A stretch of 30,844 nt of DNA from assembly GCA_964561455.1 (NCBI GenBank), contig CAZLPS010000044.1:1-30844 (forward strand). Reading direction: 5' to 3'. Source of the stretch: JABDGR01 sp964561455. Its GTDB lineage: Bacteria > Verrucomicrobiota > Verrucomicrobiia > Opitutales > JABDGR01. A program made the position numbers and the translations under genes. Under the pieces are notes generated by a model. That model had not been told where the DNA came from. It saw nothing but the letters and a program-made list of their open reading frames with translations, and searched no databases. Positions 8,140-16,113 of this stretch are shown piece after piece; positions within the stretch are counted from its first letter, which is position 1; each line of letters starts with the position of its first letter.

Positions 8140-8254
8140 GTTAATCAAGGGATTACAAAAATGTTAAGATGCCTGAAATGGGCCTGGATTCAGACGCCGC
8201 CCGGTCGCGCCCAACGGCGATATAAGCCCGCTGGCAGGCGAATTTTCGTGTGGC

Positions 8255-9985
8255 ATGAGGCCGCCGAATCGCTACAACCAAGCTGTGCTTCGTTGTCGTA
8301 ATATCACCGTCCGGCCAGAAGGCGATGCGTCGGCCATGCCGATATTGCACGGGGTGGCCGCCCAATTTCGCCCGCAGGCGATGAACGCCATCATTGGGCC
8401 ATCCGGGTGCGGCAAGACCATGCTGGTCAAGGCCATGCTGGGTCTGGTCCCGGTGGACGAAGGCGGCGAAGTCTGGCTCGATCACGAACGCATTGCGCGC
8501 CCGGAGGATTTGCTGGGTCGCGTGGCGTTTGCGCCGCAATTCAGCATTGCCCAGCCCAAACTCACGGTCGAGGAATGTCTGCGCTATGGTTTGGAACTGA
8601 CGGTCAATGATCCCCAGGTGCGGCGCCATCGCCTGGAACATGTGCTCGAGGTGATTGGATTGGCGCAACACCGGCACAAGCGCGTCGAAGCCTTGTCCGG
8701 CGGCCAATTGCGGCGGCTGGGCCTGGGGCTGGAATTGCTGGTGGACCCCCCCACCCTCATTTGCGATGAGGTCACGTCGGGCCTCGATCCCTTGTCGGAA
8801 GGCAATATTCTGGAGCTGCTGCACGGGTTAAGCCGGGATCGCGGTAAAACGCTGCTCTGTATAATCCACAATCTGGCGAAATTGAATTACTTTGATTGGA
8901 TTACGGTATTGAATGCCGGCGAGGTGGTTTTCCAGGGGACGCTGACGGAGATGCATGCCTATTTTGGGATTCCCGATGCCCTGCGCCTCTACGACGCCTT
9001 GAACAGTCATCCGCAAGCGCACTGGCGGGAACGCTGGGCGGCGGACAAGGCCCGCACGATGGAAGATGATTTGGGCGGGGCCGGCCCGGCCGCCGCCCTG
9101 CCGGTTCCGGACCGCGCGGCGGCCGGGGAACTGCCGGATGGGATGAGCCAGTTTTCCACCCTGCTGCGCCGGCGCGGGCGATTATTTTTGCGTGATACCG
9201 GATACTTGGCGCTGGTGTTGGCGATAACCTTTGGCTTTCCGGTCATGGTGGTGATCTTCGCGCTGGGCGGCCTGCCGCAAATCACGTCGCCGCCCCTGCG
9301 ACCGGAAGGGGTCGAGGCGATCAAGCAGCAATTCGATTATGCGGTGGCGGCGGCGCACACCTCGTCGCTCATTACGAGCCTGATCATGTTCCAGGTCATC
9401 CTGCTGACGCTGATGGGGGCGAACAACGGCGCGAGGGAGATCGCCGGGGAGCGGTTGTTATACGAAAAAGAGCGGCTCGCGGGGTTGCGCCCGGAGGCCT
9501 ATGCCGCCGCCAAACTGGTGTTCACCGGGCTGCTTGCCGTATTTCAGGGCGCCTGGATGACCTTTTTCGTCAAAATCATTTGCGTCTTTCCCGGGCCGTG
9601 GGGGGTGCAGTTGATCACCCTCGCGCTGGTATGCGCCGCCATGACGTGGGTGTGCCTGGCGTTCTCGGCCTGGTTGTCCTCGGCGGAGAAGGCCTCCACC
9701 CTCTCCATCTATCTGGTGGGTTTTCAATTGCCCCTGTCGGGCGTGGTGCTGGCGCTGCCGGTGTATTTGGTGTGGCTGTTCCGGCCGTTCATCAACGCGT
9801 ATTGGGGTTGGGCGGGATATTTTAAATCCATGGCGGCCGAGCATCTCTACGACGCTTACACAACTACGAACCCCGGCACCCTGATTCCCGAATCCGCCGC
9901 CGCCATCCTCGTGCTCGTGGCCCATGCGCTGGCGGGCGCCGCACTGGTTTGGTGGGGCTGCCGGCAGCGCCGGTGGAATGCGTGA
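8255..9985 (+). CDS. ABCG-type half transporter (ATPase fused to ABC-2 permease)
   Basis: Protein of 576 residues with the reverse domain order of the ABCG/White family. The ATPase comes first: Walker A GPSGCGKT at about 48-55, signature LSGGQLRR at about 147, Walker B LICDEVTSGLDP at about 167, and an H-loop at CIIHN. An acidic, Pro/Ala-rich linker follows, then a permease with about six hydrophobic helices between residues 310 and 570. The last helices include YLVGFQLPLSGVVLALPVYL and AAILVLVAHALAGAALVWW. Such half transporters act as dimers in the inner membrane and export lipids or hydrophobic compounds; the substrate here cannot be read from sequence. Start ATG 8255 is the first in frame with a sensible beta-strand before Walker A. 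The gene is divergent from the pilin set and appears monocistronic. Confidence 0.9.
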   Translation: MRPPNRYNQAVLRCRNITVRPEGDASAMPILHGVAAQFRPQAMNAIIGPSGCGKTMLVKAMLGLVPVDEGGEVWLDHERIARPEDLLGRVAFAPQFSIAQPKLTVEECLRYGLELTVNDPQVRRHRLEHVLEVIGLAQHRHKRVEALSGGQLRRLGLGLELLVDPPTLICDEVTSGLDPLSEGNILELLHGLSRDRGKTLLCIIHNLAKLNYFDWITVLNAGEVVFQGTLTEMHAYFGIPDALRLYDALNSHPQAHWRERWAADKARTMEDDLGGAGPAAALPVPDRAAAGELPDGMSQFSTLLRRRGRLFLRDTGYLALVLAITFGFPVMVVIFALGGLPQITSPPLRPEGVEAIKQQFDYAVAAAHTSSLITSLIMFQVILLTLMGANNGAREIAGERLLYEKERLAGLRPEAYAAAKLVFTGLLAVFQGAWMTFFVKIICVFPGPWGVQLITLALVCAAMTWVCLAFSAWLSSAEKASTLSIYLVGFQLPLSGVVLALPVYLVWLFRPFINAYWGWAGYFKSMAAEHLYDAYTTTNPGTLIPESAAAILVLVAHALAGAALVWWGCRQRRWNA

Positions 9986-10130
9986 GGGCAGAAAGTTCAA
10001 GCAACAGATGCCGCAGGGATAAAATTGCCCCTGAATTATAATGCAAAAAAGTTGCTGAGACCGCCGACTGGGGGAATATCGCTTTTCGAGCTACTGGCAC
10101 TTTTGGGATCCGGGAGTCCGGTCGCCTTGC

Positions 10131-10514
10131 TTGAGCGTGGGTACGGCGCTCGACCATGCGGGCGGATATCCCGGACACACCGACGACCATGGGGTGCTGG
10201 CCACCGTCCGGGCCTGGGAAGTCGTCGGCAAGCGGGAGATTCAGCAATTGCAATGGGCCGCCCTGCTGGCAAGATGCTAGGATGTCCTGGGAAAAAAGTT
10301 GGCCGACGCCCCGCCGGAGCGTAAATTTGCCCCGTGGAAAGTCGCCCTTGCGGCATACCTCAAACAGGAGACGGTCGCTGGCAATGCCTGGCTGGCCGAA
10401 AAGTTGCACAGGGGCAGTGCCAACGCGGTCAGCCATTACGTCGCCGCCTTGCGCCGTAAACCCAAACCAGAACAAGCGTTGCTCCACGGCCTCATTACAC
10501 GAATGGGAACCTGA
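10131..10514 (+). pseudogene. RAYT (REP-associated tyrosine transposase) C-terminal remnant
   Basis: Decayed coding remnant. In one frame it reads SVGTALDHAGGYP, then about 35 residues, an in-frame TAG at 10278-10280, then GKKLADAPPERKFAPWKVAL, YLKQETVAGNAWLAEKLHRG and SHYVAALRRK to a stop at 10512. The WLAEKLHRGSA helix-turn-helix-like part matches the C-terminal region of PVC-type RAYT proteins as I know them. After GGYP a +1 frame continues as PDTP, the usual RAYT reading, so a frameshift is also likely. The Y1 transposase domain with the catalytic Tyr is absent. No REP-like palindrome was seen beside it. An N-terminal remnant of the same family lies 3 kb downstream. The 145 bases before it, back to the transporter stop, hold nothing I can identify. 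Confidence 0.6.
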
Positions 10515-10572
10515 GTATTTATTCGGCCCCAACGAAGACCTTCCAGGCCCTCACCCGTACCCTCATGTTACC

Positions 10573-11991
10573 ATGCAACGCCTGACCCCTTCGACTTTCC
10601 TCCCCGCTTCAACGAATGTTGGGAATTTGGCGATTAATTTTATTCATAATCCCGCGGTGGTAGTAATTGACGCGGGGGCAACCAATGACACGGCGGCGAT
10701 TTTGGAGGCAAAGGGAATTCCTGCGAATATGGCGGACAAAATTTATTGGACCGTGGACTCGGACAGTTCGGGCTCAGTCGCCTTTGTGCCTTCCAGAGGA
10801 AATCATGGCGCGACAGTGCAAGTCACCGGCGTGATGGCGGGCCGCGTTACCTTTACCCTCCAAGTCATGAAAGATGGGAGCTTGACCTTTTTTGGCGGTG
10901 ATGGCCAGGGGGCCAACCACACTATCTCCGATCCGCACCACAAACTTGAAGTTTTGGTCGGCAATAATTTAGATATTCCGGCACGTGTTCAACGCCTTTT
11001 TTTCACGTCCGGATCAGGATATGATACGGTTACGCCAAACGTAAGTCAGATTCGGGATACAGTTAAAGTCGCCAATGTTTTTTTACGACAGGCCGGAATT
11101 TCATTGAACATCACATCGGAGGGCACAAAGACTGTTACGGACAATATTTGCACCAACATAACGGGGATTTCCGATTTTAATCCAACACTTCCCTATGATC
11201 CTGCTGCTCCGACAGTCACTTACCCGGAGAGCATTTACTCGGTCGTTCCAACGAACAGCACCACGTCAGTAAATTATTCCTCGACACAGTTTCTTCATTC
11301 AAATGCAATATCCGATAAATATGTTACACGACTATTGGTGACGAACTATGTTTCCGGAGTTTTGCAAATTGGTTGGGCGGGAATTCGGGATGAGCACCAA
11401 CTCGATGCCGGTACAGCGTATTCGGCAGGGGAAACCACCCAATCTCTGGATCCTGCACACAAATCTCAGCTGGCTTATATTGTCTCAACGAACGATAAAG
11501 ACTCGGCTCATCTGAGTGATTTGCATTACTTATATCCCATGTTGGTTACAAGTGGAGATTATCTAAGTTCGGATCCGAATGAACACAACCAAGCCATTTA
11601 CGCATCAGCCTTTCAAAACGCCGGAAACTTCAGTTATTTAAAGTTCTCGGGAACCGGAGAATTTTTTGCGTTGCCCGCCACGGAAAAACTATATGGCCTT
11701 ATGCTGTTCGCACGGGCTAATCCCAGTCTGCCAGTTTCCGATGCCATCGCCTGGGGCCGCATTTTGGCCCATGAAATTGGCCATGTATTGAATCTTCGGC
11801 ACCGTTTTTCCCCCAAAGGACCGGACGGTCCATATGACGGTTTGGAGAATCAACCCGACAGTTATGGATTATTTTTGGGGAAACCCGGTTCAAATCTAAT
11901 GTCTGTTAAGCCGCCTGCGCCTTACCCTTACGCAGAGGATATAGACCTCCACCAAGCGACTATTATGCGCAAGAGTCCGATATTTCCTTGA
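10573..11991 (+). CDS. Metzincin-like zinc metalloprotease
   Basis: Protein of 472 residues. The zinc site HEIGHVLNLRH places His400, Glu401, His404 and His410 in the HExxHxxxxxH pattern of metzincins, with Asn where most families have Gly. A Met-turn candidate, NLMSV with Met443, follows 33 residues later as expected. The N-terminal third (about residues 20-110) is beta-rich and Ig-like (IYWTVDSDSSGSVAF, GVMAGRVTFTLQV). The middle region has many Ser, Thr and Asn. ATG 10573 is the first plausible start after the transposase remnant. No signal peptide is evident, which is odd for a metzincin, so the true start or an export signal could have been lost at the junction. It is followed after 28 bases by a membrane-anchored protein on the same strand. 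The DNA is visibly AT-richer than its surroundings. Confidence 0.72.
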   Translation: MQRLTPSTFLPASTNVGNLAINFIHNPAVVVIDAGATNDTAAILEAKGIPANMADKIYWTVDSDSSGSVAFVPSRGNHGATVQVTGVMAGRVTFTLQVMKDGSLTFFGGDGQGANHTISDPHHKLEVLVGNNLDIPARVQRLFFTSGSGYDTVTPNVSQIRDTVKVANVFLRQAGISLNITSEGTKTVTDNICTNITGISDFNPTLPYDPAAPTVTYPESIYSVVPTNSTTSVNYSSTQFLHSNAISDKYVTRLLVTNYVSGVLQIGWAGIRDEHQLDAGTAYSAGETTQSLDPAHKSQLAYIVSTNDKDSAHLSDLHYLYPMLVTSGDYLSSDPNEHNQAIYASAFQNAGNFSYLKFSGTGEFFALPATEKLYGLMLFARANPSLPVSDAIAWGRILAHEIGHVLNLRHRFSPKGPDGPYDGLENQPDSYGLFLGKPGSNLMSVKPPAPYPYAEDIDLHQATIMRKSPIFP

Positions 11992-12019
11992 AGTCATAAC
12001 CTCAGCCTCTTTTTGTATA

Positions 12020-13324
12020 ATGAAATGTTACGTCCTCTTGTTTGTGAGTTTTGGCCTATGCTTTAGGCTGGTTGACGGCGCACAATTACCCGCAGTCTTG
12101 CCGTTGCCCACACTCACGCCAGAGCAGGCGGTGAAAATCCTGCAAACGAGCGATGATTTAGGCGAGGCGGAGGGCGCCTTAAAGGTAGTCGTGGACAATC
12201 CTTCGATACGGTCAGTCGCCATTGCGTTTCTCGACCAACCCGGACTCTTTCTTAAATTTAAGCTCAATTGGGACAAGAACAATCCACGAGACTCTACCGG
12301 CAGCCCGCCGCAACACTGGGAAGATTATTATTATAAATATATTGGAGATATAGCAATCTTTGTGGTTGATTCCTTCAGTGCGAATGACGATCCCGATTTA
12401 TTTAAATTGTATCGGCATTTGGAGGAAAGCAGCTTGACAGCGTGGTCAGATGCGGTGGATGGGGTTGAGTCGCGGATCAAACCAAATTCCGAATCGGAAA
12501 GAATGTTTTTGGACTACCTGCAGGATTTGCGGACCAATATTGATTATGTTAATTATCGGACTGACAAAAATTATGAATGCGCAGGCATTCGGAACCTCCG
12601 TACGGGAGAATTCAGGCCATATTTGACGCCCGAGCAAGTAGCTTCAGTAAAGTTTTCCAGCGAGGAATACCAAGCCCGTCTTTCCAACCGGAGAGTGGTA
12701 TCGATCATGGTTCATATGATTGTGAACAACAACTCTGCGTTGGCATTAGAGCGTTTGCGCCTGCTAATAGCCTCTGATGAGTTTTGGACCAAGAGGATCG
12801 AGGCGGATGTAATGGCGGCTAATGATTTTGGAAAATACGCGCTGGATCCCCGAATGATTTCGATTCTGCACCAGATTTTGCGCAGCCCTCACATGGTTGA
12901 TAAAACCTGGCTTATTCCACAGTTGATTAGATTAAGCCATGGGCCGGACAGCGATGATCTGACCATATATGACGTCAGCCCGAATATTTACACACCTTTG
13001 CTTGCCTTCATTACCGACGCCGAGAAGTTGGAACTTAGCTCCGATCCCAAACGAGATGATGATGCAAAAAAATATCTAGCCGCCGCTAAGGTTGACCTTC
13101 TACGCCTTTACCCCCAACACGGATTGACGCCACCGAGCGACAACGAACTGGCCCGAATATCCGAAGCCGCGGCGCACCCGACTGGCGCAGCGACCGTTTT
13201 ACCCACCTCCACCAGGCCAAAATCCGCATCACTCAAAGCCTTCCCCTCGACTTCTATGCCTCTTTATGCCTTTCTCAGCGCGCTGGTCATTATCGGCGCC
13301 ATAGTCTTTCTTCGCCGCAGATAA
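12020..13324 (+). CDS. Exported protein with C-terminal membrane anchor, function unknown
   Basis: Protein of 434 residues, family not recognised. The N-terminus MKCYVLLFVSFGLCFRLVDG is a signal peptide with likely cleavage near residue 21. A mostly helical, charged domain of about 350 residues follows, with no motif I can name. Then come a Pro/Thr/Ser-rich stretch, a hydrophobic helix (PLYAFLSALVIIGAIVFL) and a terminal RRR. This layout is a C-terminal stop-transfer anchor. It resembles sorted proteins such as those with PEP-CTERM tails, but no PEP or LPXTG motif is present. It starts 28 bases after the metalloprotease gene, so the two are probably co-transcribed; being a substrate or partner of the protease is inference only. 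The DNA is AT-richer than the neighbouring regions, like that of the protease gene. Confidence 0.72.
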   Translation: MKCYVLLFVSFGLCFRLVDGAQLPAVLPLPTLTPEQAVKILQTSDDLGEAEGALKVVVDNPSIRSVAIAFLDQPGLFLKFKLNWDKNNPRDSTGSPPQHWEDYYYKYIGDIAIFVVDSFSANDDPDLFKLYRHLEESSLTAWSDAVDGVESRIKPNSESERMFLDYLQDLRTNIDYVNYRTDKNYECAGIRNLRTGEFRPYLTPEQVASVKFSSEEYQARLSNRRVVSIMVHMIVNNNSALALERLRLLIASDEFWTKRIEADVMAANDFGKYALDPRMISILHQILRSPHMVDKTWLIPQLIRLSHGPDSDDLTIYDVSPNIYTPLLAFITDAEKLELSSDPKRDDDAKKYLAAAKVDLLRLYPQHGLTPPSDNELARISEAAAHPTGAATVLPTSTRPKSASLKAFPSTSMPLYAFLSALVIIGAIVFLRRR

Positions 13325-13342
13325 GCCGGTAAGCCCAAAAAA

Positions 13343-13374
13343 GGGTCAGTTGTTCATGTTTGTAGTTGACGACC
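13343..13374 (+). repeat. Diverged REP-like half at the left edge of the RAYT remnant
   Basis: The segment carries GGGTCAG (13343-13349), CATG (13355-13358) and TTGACG (13366-13371). The same three words appear in the same order in the palindrome at 13489-13519 and in the window-end copy. The spacing is similar but not identical. It lies 32 bases upstream of the RAYT start codon, where a RAYT-linked repeat would be expected. Confidence 0.4.
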
Positions 13375-13403
13375 GGAGGGTGGGCCGCGAGGATGGGGGC
13401 ATT

Positions 13404-13517
13404 ATGGCCCGCCCGTTACGCTTGGAATTTCCCGGTGCGATCTATCATGTGATCAACCGCGGCAACTACCGTGGGAGACGGATAAGGGGGTCAGGAAACA
13501 TGCAAGAGCAGCGTTGA
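13404..13517 (+). pseudogene. RAYT transposase N-terminal remnant
   Basis: ATG 13404 opens MARPLRLEFPGAIYHVINRG followed by NYRG, an almost canonical N-terminus of REP-associated tyrosine transposases (Y1/IS200-like fold). The similarity stops after about 24 residues. The frame then runs into the adjacent palindrome and ends at TGA 13515-13517. The HUH pair, the catalytic Tyr and the C-terminal domain are missing, so the gene is internally deleted and cannot be active. A GAGG motif lies 11 bases upstream of the start. With REP-like sequence on both sides, it looks like an element reduced to its ends plus the first codons. Its own copy number cannot be judged here. Confidence 0.75.
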
Positions 13518-13548
13518 CGCGGCCCTTGCAGGTTACCTGACTGACCCC
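13486..13548. repeat. REP-like palindrome beside the RAYT remnant
   Basis: The left arm GTCAGGAAACATGCAAG (13490-13506) and right arm CTTGCAGGTTACCTGAC (13525-13541) are complementary at 15 of 17 positions around an 18-base loop. GGGGTC (13487-13492) and GACCCC (13543-13548) extend the outer symmetry. The left arm plus loop (13490-13523) recurs in the same orientation at 30791-30824 with one mismatch in 34. The location next to a RAYT fragment fits a REP substrate of that transposase family. Confidence 0.7.
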
Positions 13549-13555
13549 TTCGACT

Positions 13556-13831
13556 TTGTCCAAATTGGTTCAAGCGATGCAGGTGACGGTGGATGCTGAA
13601 ACGTTTGCGCGCGTGGCCGATGATACCATAAACCTGGCCTGGCAATTCGGCCTGACAGTCTGCGATGCGGCATATTTGGAACTTGCCATGTGCCGGAGGG
13701 CAACGCCGGCCACCACCGACCGCGACCTCGCGAATGCCGCAACTGCGGCGGGAGTTACGGTGATCTTGAAACAAACCAAAAAGACAATTCAAGCAGACCA
13801 AGCAATTCGGGAAGAAAAGCAGAAGACTTGA
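13556..13831 (+). pseudogene. 5'-truncated VapC-type PIN-domain toxin
   Basis: About 91 codons corresponding to the C-terminal half of a VapC ribonuclease. VDAETFARVADDTINLAWQF, GLTVCDAAYLELAM, then ATTDRDLANAATAAGV match the characteristic end of the PIN domain, including Asp residues of the metal site (DAAYLELA, TTDRDLA). The N-terminal half, with the first catalytic Asp (normally in a VVDASV-like strand) and conserved Glu, is missing. The homology begins within a few bases of the right end of the REP-like palindrome. No intact start is present; 13556 is merely a TTG. No VapB antitoxin gene is visible upstream. This suggests the toxin-antitoxin locus was cut by arrival or rearrangement of the RAYT element. 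The remnant should have no nuclease activity. Confidence 0.72.
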
Positions 13832-13885
13832 GATCGGACAAAGTAATGACCGGGCGGAAATCTTTGGCACGGCAGGCGGGCACAA

Positions 13886-15874
13886 TCACGGTGGGGAATT
13901 TTGCCGAATGGTGGTAGTCAGGCGGGCCCGGGTCGCAGCGGAGATATTGGCAGCCTGCACTGCGCTCAGGGCCGCCGTTGGATCCGCGTGGGCCCAAATT
14001 TGCACGACGCCATTCAATTGGTTTCCTTGCATGACAGTTGCATTGATGGAAGCCGCCCAGGTAAAAGCCGCGGGAGAGTCGGTCGCGGACAGCGCGGTTA
14101 CCTCCGCCCGGGCCGCCAGGTCTCGGGCCGGGCCGACCGACAACGAGTTGACCCACTGCGCCGCAGCGGCAGGATCTGTTTGAATCCAGTTTGTGGCGAC
14201 GGTTTCGGTCGCGCTATTAAGCGTGGCGCCGGCGGGAAGGTTCGACAGCGAAACGGCGGCGGTGGCGGGGTCCGTTGCGCTCAGGGCACTGATCACCGCG
14301 CCATAAGCCGAATTTTGGGCGGCGCCGGGGGCCATCTCACCCACGAGAGCGAGCGCCTGCGGGGGATCCACGGTCGTCAGCTGGGCCACCACGCGACCCA
14401 GGGCGGCGGCCCGAGTTCCATCATCGGGCAGTGATTGCACCCAGACCGCGGCGGCCGCCGGATCCGCTGTCGCCCGGCTGGCTGCGACTGCTGACATCAT
14501 GGCGGCGAATTGGGGATTGTCCGTGCCCATGGCCTCGACATAAGCGGAGGCCCCGTTCGGGTCATTGGCCGCCCAACTTGCCATCGCCGCATTCTCCACG
14601 CCGGCCTTGAATGCACCGACGGCCTTGGTGCCATCGGCGTTCTCCAAGCCCTCCAGCCAGGCCAAATCCGCTTGCGGGTTAAGTTGGGCCCAATTATTGG
14701 AAATCTCTTGAATGGAGGCCATCCGATAGCCGCCGCCGGCTGGCAGCTTATTGAGATAATCTGCGGCCAATTGGGGATCGGACATGCTCATGGGACCAAT
14801 GGCCGCGGTCAAAGCTTGCTTGAGGGTATCGCCCGAAGAATTCTGCAACACCCACTCCGCCGCCGCTTTCGGGTCATCCTGAGCCCAACTCGCGGCCAAC
14901 TGAACCGATGTTCGATTGCGATCGGGAATATTGGTGATGCTGGCCACATAGTCGGCGGCTTGGAGGGGATCCTGCTGGGCGAGAGCGGTCATGGCGGTGT
15001 TAATCGCCTGATTGCGCGACGATCCGTTGGGTAGTGCAGCGGCATAAATCAGCGCCGCATGCGGGTCGACCGACGCCCACCCTTGCAAAGCGCTTTGGAT
15101 GGCGGCATCGCGGTCGCGATTGGCGGGTAAATTCATGGCTGCGGCCATGGCGGCTTGCGGATCTTCGCTGGCCCAACGGCCAAATACCTGGCCGAGGATG
15201 GTTCGATAATCGCTGTTCAGAGGCAGGCCCTGCAACGCCGCCAGCGCATCCGCCGGGTTGGTGCTAATCATGCTCTGCGCCACCTGACCAATGACGGATT
15301 CCCGCAAGCGCGGGTCATCAATGCGGTTGGCCCCCGCGAGGGCTCCCGCCGGGTCAAAACTTGACCAGGCTGCAAACACCATCCCGACGACTTCGTTTCG
15401 TCCATAACGATTGGGCACCGCGGCGGCCCATTCCAGGGCGCTGCCGGGATTGAGGTGCGTCAGCCGGTCAATCATCAGGGCCAACGCCAACTGATTATTC
15501 ACGGATGACACGCCATCCGCTTCCCGTTGCATGTACAGGTTGGAAAGGTGGCCCAGGTTGGCATTGTGTGTCACCCCTGGAAACCTGATGAGGTAATCGA
15601 GCAAGGGACGAAGGCCAGCCGCGTCAATGGCAGCCACAAAATCACCGAGGCTCCGGACCATTTGCAGCGTATCTTTCAGGGCCAGAATACTTTTTAGCCT
15701 CGCCAGGTTGTCGGTGGGCGACGCGCTGCTGGATTTCACGGCGGCGGCGGCAGGGCGCGGTTGGGGCAGCTTGGCCTCCAGCCCGGCAATTTTCTTTTGC
15801 TGGAGCAACAACGGAACCGCAGCCAACAGGGCCACGATTAACGCCGTAAGCAAAATGGTGCGTTTTCGATTCAC
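13886..15874 (-). CDS. Membrane-anchored protein of about 16 helical repeats (32 residues each)
   Basis: Protein of about 662 residues. NRKR followed by a hydrophobic helix (TILLTALIVALLAAVPLLL) forms an N-terminal signal anchor. After a Pro/Ala linker the rest is built of near-identical units of about 32 residues with the pattern W-A-x-x-D-P-x-A-A, a helix, L-P, then R/A and a second helix. Examples are RWASEDPQAAM, GWASVDPHAAL, SWAQDDPKAAA, NWIQTDPAAAA and IWAHADPTAAL. This predicts a right-handed alpha-solenoid of the TPR/HEAT type facing the periplasm, probably a binding scaffold. Similar Trp-Asp-Pro repeat proteins are, to my knowledge, common in Verrucomicrobia and lack an assigned role. 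GTG 15874 gives a standard anchor; TTG 15916 would add 14 residues. No ribosome binding site is evident. The gene is convergent with the VapC remnant. Confidence 0.78.
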   Translation of the reverse strand: MNRKRTILLTALIVALLAAVPLLLQQKKIAGLEAKLPQPRPAAAAVKSSSASPTDNLARLKSILALKDTLQMVRSLGDFVAAIDAAGLRPLLDYLIRFPGVTHNANLGHLSNLYMQREADGVSSVNNQLALALMIDRLTHLNPGSALEWAAAVPNRYGRNEVVGMVFAAWSSFDPAGALAGANRIDDPRLRESVIGQVAQSMISTNPADALAALQGLPLNSDYRTILGQVFGRWASEDPQAAMAAAMNLPANRDRDAAIQSALQGWASVDPHAALIYAAALPNGSSRNQAINTAMTALAQQDPLQAADYVASITNIPDRNRTSVQLAASWAQDDPKAAAEWVLQNSSGDTLKQALTAAIGPMSMSDPQLAADYLNKLPAGGGYRMASIQEISNNWAQLNPQADLAWLEGLENADGTKAVGAFKAGVENAAMASWAANDPNGASAYVEAMGTDNPQFAAMMSAVAASRATADPAAAAVWVQSLPDDGTRAAALGRVVAQLTTVDPPQALALVGEMAPGAAQNSAYGAVISALSATDPATAAVSLSNLPAGATLNSATETVATNWIQTDPAAAAQWVNSLSVGPARDLAARAEVTALSATDSPAAFTWAASINATVMQGNQLNGVVQIWAHADPTAALSAVQAANISAATRARLTTTIRQNSPP

Positions 15875-16026
15875 GGTTACAACTTGGGGCCGATCATCCA
15901 ATCCGGGGAAGTTCAAGCTTCGTTGTTATCGCGGAATTCCATCAACCTCAAATAAATATTTAACCTGGTGTCGCACACGAAGCCGCGAAGCGATGGACAG
16001 ACAAAGCGCAAAGGGGGGCGCCCCAC

Positions 16027-16046
16027 CCCGGCCATGCGGGGCCGGG
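16027..16046. repeat. GC-rich hairpin upstream of carbonic anhydrase
   Basis: CCCGGCC (16027-16033) and GGCCGGG (16040-16046) form a perfect 7-bp stem with a 6-base loop, followed by AAAA. It lies about 70 bases upstream of the carbonic anhydrase start. The surrounding sequence resembles the leader of the phosphoribosyltransferase gene at 19660-19756. It may be a leader structure or part of a small dispersed repeat. Confidence 0.4.
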
Positions 16047-16113
16047 AAAATCCGGTCCCGCACCTGAAAAATGCCCTCGACAAGTGGGCGAAGACGGAAA
16101 GGATGGGGCGTTC

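Noticed and set aside
10156..10572. N-terminal extension of the metalloprotease frame back to 10156
   Set aside because: This part reads through a transposase remnant in another frame and is Pro/Arg/Ser-rich without structure; the start was placed at ATG 10573.
12016..12021. TATAAT overlapping the start codon of the anchored protein
   Set aside because: No -35 box at proper distance was seen, and transcription from it would start inside the signal peptide codons. Probably chance in an AT-rich gap.
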